A DNA stretch of 8,235 nucleotides from JAFMDF01 sp964644655 (GTDB lineage: Bacteria; Bacteroidota; Bacteroidia; Chitinophagales; Saprospiraceae), in contig CAZXYA010000421.1 of assembly GCA_964644655.1 (NCBI GenBank), positions 1-8,235 of the forward strand. Reading direction: 5' to 3'. The notes beneath the pieces are model-generated. The model was not told the origin of the DNA. It saw only the letters and a list, made by a program, of their open reading frames with translations, and did no database searches. This document shows positions 5,009-8,235 of the stretch, piece by piece (the stretch's first letter is position 1; every line of letters begins with the position of its first letter). The translations under genes were made by a program, and so were the position numbers.

Positions 5009-6115
5009 ATGAAAGAATTACAAAAAATAAATTATTCTACTTTTTGGAAAGGGCTTTTTGCCTTAGCCATTGCTGCTTTTATTAGCACCAGTTGTACAGA
5101 AGAAGCACGAACTCGTCTTTCTGCCAAAGCCAATGCCTTTGGGAAGGCAAATCACGTAGTAGTGATTGCAGATAAAGATGTTTGGGAAGGCGCAGTTGGA
5201 GATACCTTCCGATTCTATTTCTCGTCTGCTTTTCTTATTTTACCACAACCAGAACCGATTTTAGATTTAAAGCATTTTACGCCTTTAGATTTGGAGAAAG
5301 ATCCGATTAGAAAAGAGTTGCGGACCTATATTTACTTAGGGGATATGGGAGATAAGTCTTCGGCAACTGCAAAATTAATGGGAGAAGATATTGGACCAGA
5401 AAGAATACGAAGTGCTAATGAGGGAAAAGGCTATGGCAATATCCAAAAAAAGGATAAATATGCTTATGGACAGTTGAATGTTTTTATGTATGGCACAAGT
5501 CAAGAAAATTTATTAGCCAATATTAAAAATAATTATTCGACCATCCTCAAGCGCATCAAAGAGAATGATGAAGAATTAATAGCAGCAAACGTCTATGCGG
5601 GCGGTCAAAGTAGAAGAGCCCAAGCAAGTGTTGATTCAACGATGGGCGTCCAACTAAAAATTCCAGCGGATTATTTTATCGCTTTAGAAGAGGAAAATAC
5701 GATATGGGTACGCAAGATGACCAAAGAATTTAGTAGTAATATTATTTTGCATAAAATGCCTTATACTGCTAAAGAACAGCTAAGTTATCAGGGGATTAAA
5801 TCTTTACGAGATTCCATTACCAAACAATATGTCTCTTCGGATATTCCAGATTCTTATATGCTGATTAATGATGTTGATTTGCCAATGTTTGTGAAGAACG
5901 TAGATTTTAACGACTATTTTGCCGTAGAAGCTAAAGGAATTTGGGAGTTGAAAAATGACTATATGGGTGGTCCATTTATCAGTTATTTAATTCATAACCC
6001 TACCAATAACGAACTCTATTTATTAGATGGATTTATATTTGCGCCAAGCAAAAAGAAGCGAGAATTAATGCAGTATTTAGAGCATATTTTGAATACGGTG
6101 GAGTTTAAGACCTGA
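5009..6115 (+). CDS. DUF4837 family lipoprotein
   Basis: A 368-aa envelope protein. Residues 1-29 form a lipoprotein signal (Lys-rich start, hydrophobic 15-25, then S-T-S-Cys29); the -3 position is Ser, which is off the strict lipobox but seen in Bacteroidota. The mature part matches the DUF4837 pattern: VVVIADKDVWEGAVGD (50-65), LPQPEPILDL (78-87), GVQLKIPADYFIA (213-225), a central RDSI (267-270), RGIW-like KGIWE (309-313), MGGPFISY (319-326) and GFIFAPSKKKRELM (341-354). The domain spans about 45-365 and length is normal for the family. The function is unknown; it is largely confined to Bacteroidota. The start is set by the signal peptide. Its promoter may lie 400 nt upstream (4564-4594). 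Downstream it converges on the short-chain dehydrogenase gene with 37 nt between stops. Confidence 0.9.
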   Translation: MKELQKINYSTFWKGLFALAIAAFISTSCTEEARTRLSAKANAFGKANHVVVIADKDVWEGAVGDTFRFYFSSAFLILPQPEPILDLKHFTPLDLEKDPIRKELRTYIYLGDMGDKSSATAKLMGEDIGPERIRSANEGKGYGNIQKKDKYAYGQLNVFMYGTSQENLLANIKNNYSTILKRIKENDEELIAANVYAGGQSRRAQASVDSTMGVQLKIPADYFIALEEENTIWVRKMTKEFSSNIILHKMPYTAKEQLSYQGIKSLRDSITKQYVSSDIPDSYMLINDVDLPMFVKNVDFNDYFAVEAKGIWELKNDYMGGPFISYLIHNPTNNELYLLDGFIFAPSKKKRELMQYLEHILNTVEFKT

Positions 6116-6152
6116 CAAATAAAGGTTTTTATATACTTTTTTGGCAGTAGTA

Positions 6153-6854
6153 CTACCATTCAATTATTTCTTTTTCTAGTTCAATGATTCCATTTGCTTC
6201 TTTCAATTGTCCATTTTCGTAAAAATGGACAATGCTATTAGCAACTTCAATTGGTGTTATATTCGCATCAGTTTGGGCTATTTCTGTTTTCATTTTTCCT
6301 GGATGAATACTGATTACTTCAATCCGATCTTTAAATTCTAATCGGATGCAATTGGTTAACATGTTTTGAGCTGCTTTTGCTATTCTGTAGGAATAACTGA
6401 CCCTTAGATTTTCGTAGGTTTTATTAGCTTGTCGAGTGATAGACCCAAACCGACTATTTAGGTTCAAAATAATTGATTTTTTTGCTTTAACTAAATTATC
6501 AGTCAAAGCTTTTGTTGTTCTAAGAACGCCAAGACAATGAATATTAAACAAGTCAATAATCTCTGCTGAATCAGTATGCTGAATTAAATGGGCGTTTCCA
6601 GCAATCCCAGCATTATTAATCAGCAGATCAATAGGATTGTCTTGAACAGCTGCTTGTATTAGTTTAATGGACTTGTCAGAGGATAGATCAGCAAGAATAA
6701 TCTTTGAATTTTTAGGGTGTTTTTTTTCAAATGCTTCTAGTTCCGATTGCTTTCTAAGAATTCCGTAAACAAAATAATCTCTTGTCGCAAAAAGAGTAAA
6801 TAACGCTTTTCCAAGACCTCTGCTTATTCCTGTTATCAATACTTTTTTCTGCAT
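6153..6854 (-). CDS. Short-chain dehydrogenase/reductase, C-factor-like
   Basis: A 233-aa classical-type SDR, presumably cytoplasmic and NAD(P)-dependent. Visible are the Rossmann glycine motif TGISRGLG (residues 8-15), Asp56 in LADLSSD after the third strand, LLINNAG (77-83), SRFGSI (134-139, supplying the catalytic Ser), the Y156-xxx-K160 pair in YSYRIAKAA, and HPGKMKTE (184-191). The SRxGSI plus YxYRxxKAA signature and a C-terminal Trp resemble the C-factor/CsgA-like branch. The segment between Ser134 and Tyr156 is longer than usual (RQANKTYENL). Arg12 suggests a preference for NADPH, which is only a hint. The substrate cannot be read. It lies 49 nt downstream of the MOSC gene on the same strand and has no promoter of its own that I can see, so the two are probably co-transcribed. 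Confidence 0.88.
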   Translation of the reverse strand: MQKKVLITGISRGLGKALFTLFATRDYFVYGILRKQSELEAFEKKHPKNSKIILADLSSDKSIKLIQAAVQDNPIDLLINNAGIAGNAHLIQHTDSAEIIDLFNIHCLGVLRTTKALTDNLVKAKKSIILNLNSRFGSITRQANKTYENLRVSYSYRIAKAAQNMLTNCIRLEFKDRIEVISIHPGKMKTEIAQTDANITPIEVANSIVHFYENGQLKEANGIIELEKEIIEW

Positions 6855-6903
6855 TTAGGTTATATTTGAGTTTGTTGGGAATTTCCTTAGGGGTAAATAA
6901 AGC

Positions 6904-7719
6904 TTATCTAATGGATACAACCGCATCCCCAACCGAAACTACTCCAATGCCATTAGATAACTCTCCTTGCCAAACTGTATTCACTCCAAAATAAATTTTT
7001 TGATCAAATCGTCGAAACTTTGCCAAAGTTCGATTAGGTTCTTTTACAATCTCCGCAGTTTCTTGGTTGATATTAGGCACATTACAACGCACACAACGAT
7101 GGGTGACTTTAAAAGATTGGTTGCCAATTTTGACATTGGTCCATGCATCCTCTCCGAAAGGTGCACCGCCCGTAAAGACTAAATTAGGGCGAAAACGATT
7201 CATAGAAACAGGGCTATCCAAGCGATTATTTAAATCATCTAAACCTGCTTGCCCAGCTATTAAAATAGGCGCACCATCTGCAAAGCTGACCAAATCTCTA
7301 GCCGTATTGTACTTTTCTTTCATACGGCGTTCTGCCGTGTCAGGCATATAAACCAATTGACATTCCGTTTTTAACTGGTCTTGAAACCATTGATTAATGG
7401 CAGCAGGCATGACTTGCGCTATACTAGCAATGCCCCAAACATCGACTTCTATTGTTTTCGTAAAATAGCTTGGTTTTGCTGGCAGGGACAAACTACTGCC
7501 AGGTTGGTCTTTATGCCAAATAACCAATTGATTTCCTTTAATGGCAGTTCTCAATAATGCCATTTGTCGAATTGTTCGTTGGGTCATAAATATCCCTTCG
7601 GCATCGACTAACATAAATCGACGGTCATTTTCTAGCCCTCTAGGGCTTAGTTTTGTTGTGGTCAATTGGATACCACCTAAGCTTTTAATCGGATAAATAT
7701 AAATTTCGCTGAGTTGCAT
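6904..7719 (-). CDS. MOSC domain-containing protein (YcbX/mARC-like)
   Basis: A 271-aa protein with an N-terminal MOSC beta-barrel domain (residues 1-120; YPIKSLGG 9-16, RGLENDRRFMLVD 27-39, MTQR 45-48) and a C-terminal MOSC domain (about 125-271; SFADGAPILIAGQAGLDDLN 145-164, MNRFRPNLVFTGG 173-185, FGEDAW 188-193, GVN 245-247). Cys209 and Cys212 lie in RCVRCNVPN. Cys212 corresponds to the cysteine that binds molybdenum in mARC enzymes. Members of this group carry Moco and reduce N-hydroxylated compounds or related substrates, usually with a ferredoxin-type partner. No fused 2Fe-2S domain is present (E. coli YcbX has one), so an external electron donor would be needed. Many Bacteroidota relatives have a C-terminal ferredoxin domain; this one ends at the MOSC domain. 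No signal peptide. A promoter candidate lies at 7768-7797. Confidence 0.9.
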   Translation of the reverse strand: MQLSEIYIYPIKSLGGIQLTTTKLSPRGLENDRRFMLVDAEGIFMTQRTIRQMALLRTAIKGNQLVIWHKDQPGSSLSLPAKPSYFTKTIEVDVWGIASIAQVMPAAINQWFQDQLKTECQLVYMPDTAERRMKEKYNTARDLVSFADGAPILIAGQAGLDDLNNRLDSPVSMNRFRPNLVFTGGAPFGEDAWTNVKIGNQSFKVTHRCVRCNVPNINQETAEIVKEPNRTLAKFRRFDQKIYFGVNTVWQGELSNGIGVVSVGDAVVSIR

Positions 7720-7767
7720 TTGAATAATTTTAAAGAAGTGATAATAGCTTGATGGTTAGTAGTGGCT

Positions 7768-7797
7768 CAAAGATAAGGCATTCATATCAATTGCAAC
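7768..7797 (-). promoter_or_regulatory. Promoter candidate for the MOSC-SDR unit
   Basis: On the minus strand TATCTTTG (7775-7768) matches TAnnTTTG, and GTTG (7797-7794) stands in the -33 position with an 18-base spacer. The -7 element ends 48 nt before the MOSC start codon, a normal leader length. The -33 element is only a partial match. Confidence 0.45.
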
Positions 7798-7893
7798 TTC
7801 AACCTCAATCTCAACTTCAAATTGATCCAGTTTTCAGAAGAAAATTTAGAAAAAAATAGAATTTACCTTTTTTTAATTTTGAAGTTAGAGTTG
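7794..7893. repeat. CAACTTCAA repeats with weak inverted partner
   Basis: CAACTTCAA occurs at 7794-7802 and 7812-7820, joined by CTCAA units. The segment 7879-7893 is an imperfect inverted copy of 7806-7820 (11 of 15). It overlaps the -33 side of the MOSC promoter, so a regulatory role is conceivable, but low-complexity drift is as likely. Confidence 0.35.
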
Positions 7894-7962
7894 TCATTGA
7901 AATTTAATTTTATATTTACAATTTTATAGAGCTGTATAGACTTGGGCTAAAAAACTAATAAT

Positions 7963-8121
7963 GGGGCTGTATCAAAACATAAAATTCAAAATGAACCACA
8001 AAATTTATTTACCATTTAGTCATTTAAGACCATATAGTATTCTCTTAAATGAACTTAAATGTCTATATGGTAAAAGAAAATATGGTTGCATTTTCTGAAA
8101 GGTGACTTTTGAGACAGTCTC
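7963..8121. mobile_element. MITE-like element with IS-type inverted ends (159 bp)
   Basis: The left end GGGGCTGTATCAAAA (7963-7977) and the reverse complement of the right end (8107-8121, GAGACTGTCTCAAAA) agree at 12 of 15 positions. Ends of the form GGGGCTGTCTCAAAA are typical of several transposase families. Pairing continues inward (AAAATGAACCA at 7988-7998 with TGGTTGCATTTT at 8083-8094, then TTTACCAT at 8008-8015 with ATGGTAAA at 8067-8074), so the element is one long imperfect palindrome. It has no coding capacity. I see no target-site duplication in the immediate flanks. The core (8008-8074) is the inverted relative of the repeat at 4718-4793. Confidence 0.6.
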
Positions 8122-8206
8122 GTTTAACTTGAAAAATCAAATAGTAAATGTTTTTAATGTCAATTATTTATCTGATAGTCCTCTTTACCGTACACATTTT
8201 AAAAAT

Positions 8207-8221
8207 GCTGCCTTTGGCAGC
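8207..8221. other. Small GC-rich hairpin
   Basis: GCTGCC (8207-8212) pairs with GGCAGC (8216-8221) around TTT, and TAAAAAG follows. The hairpin at 287-299 (GCAGC-TAT-GCTGC) is likewise followed by CTAAAAAGG. On the minus strand the hairpin is preceded, not followed, by T, so it is not a clear terminator. Confidence 0.4.
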
Positions 8222-8235
8222 TAAAAAGTGGGGTT

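Larger units (their letters stand above)
7720..8235. other. 516-base gene-free right end
   Basis: It contains the MOSC promoter candidate (7768-7797), CAACTTCAA repeats (7794-7893), the MITE-like element (7963-8121) and a small hairpin (8207-8221). No open frame on either strand is convincing. The sequence GTCAATTATTTA at 8159-8170 also occurs at 717-728 in hairpin repeat B, possibly a fragment of the same family. Confidence 0.5.

Noticed and set aside
6142..6157. Imperfect palindrome TGGCAGTAG/TACTACCA between convergent genes, considered as a shared terminator
   Set aside because: It overlaps the stop codon of the dehydrogenase gene. T-runs lie upstream rather than downstream on the plus strand, and an A-run follows on the minus strand, so it lacks terminator form.
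6967..7351. Two plus-strand open frames inside the MOSC gene
   Set aside because: Both are shadows of the MOSC coding sequence on the opposite strand; their peptides have no recognisable motif.

Overview
The window reads as a low-GC chromosome segment of a Bacteroidota bacterium, most likely from the Saprospirales or a related lineage. The evidence for the phylum is a DUF4837-type lipoprotein, two lipoproteins with Bacteroidota-style signal peptides, a Bacteroidota-type XerD-like recombinase, near absence of Shine-Dalgarno sequences, and promoter candidates that match the Bacteroidota sigma consensus (TTTG / TAnnTTTG). The order is inference only. No rRNA, tRNA, CRISPR array or intact transposase is visible.

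Layout: bases 3-59 are probably the 3' end of a gene entering from the left. Bases 60-784 hold no convincing gene but are rich in structure. Two related imperfect hairpin repeats (71-225 and 603-728) bracket a segment with a perfect 57-bp palindrome (314-370) and a nested-stem block (386-468). A + strand series follows: a conserved lipoprotein of unknown function (785-1564), a 78-aa hypothetical protein (1630-1866), a 53-aa DUF4177-like protein (1991-2152), and an outer-membrane beta-barrel protein whose ATG directly follows the T-run of a strong terminator (2247-3044). Next come a XerD-like site-specific recombinase with all six catalytic residues (3127-4047) and, 23 nt later, a gene that is readable only if one base is restored (4071-4495).

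Bases 4496-5008 carry a good Bacteroidota-type promoter, a palindromic repeat and a possible minus-strand gene remnant. They lead into the DUF4837 lipoprotein (5009-6115). That gene converges on a minus-strand pair: a MOSC-domain (YcbX/mARC-like) protein (7719 to 6904) followed 49 nt downstream by a C-factor-like short-chain dehydrogenase (6854 to 6153). The pair has one plausible promoter, at 7768-7797. Bases 7720-8235 contain a 159-bp MITE-like element with IS-type ends. Its core is an inverted relative of the palindrome at 4718-4793, so two related palindromes in opposite orientation flank the DUF4837-SDR-MOSC block.

The genes do not form an obvious single pathway. They are mostly cell-envelope and housekeeping functions: lipoproteins, an outer-membrane protein, chromosome-dimer resolution, and a putative molybdenum-cofactor enzyme. 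I see no clear new defence or mobile system. The most unusual material is the structured non-coding DNA at the left end, the repeat pair, and the frameshifted gene behind xerD.
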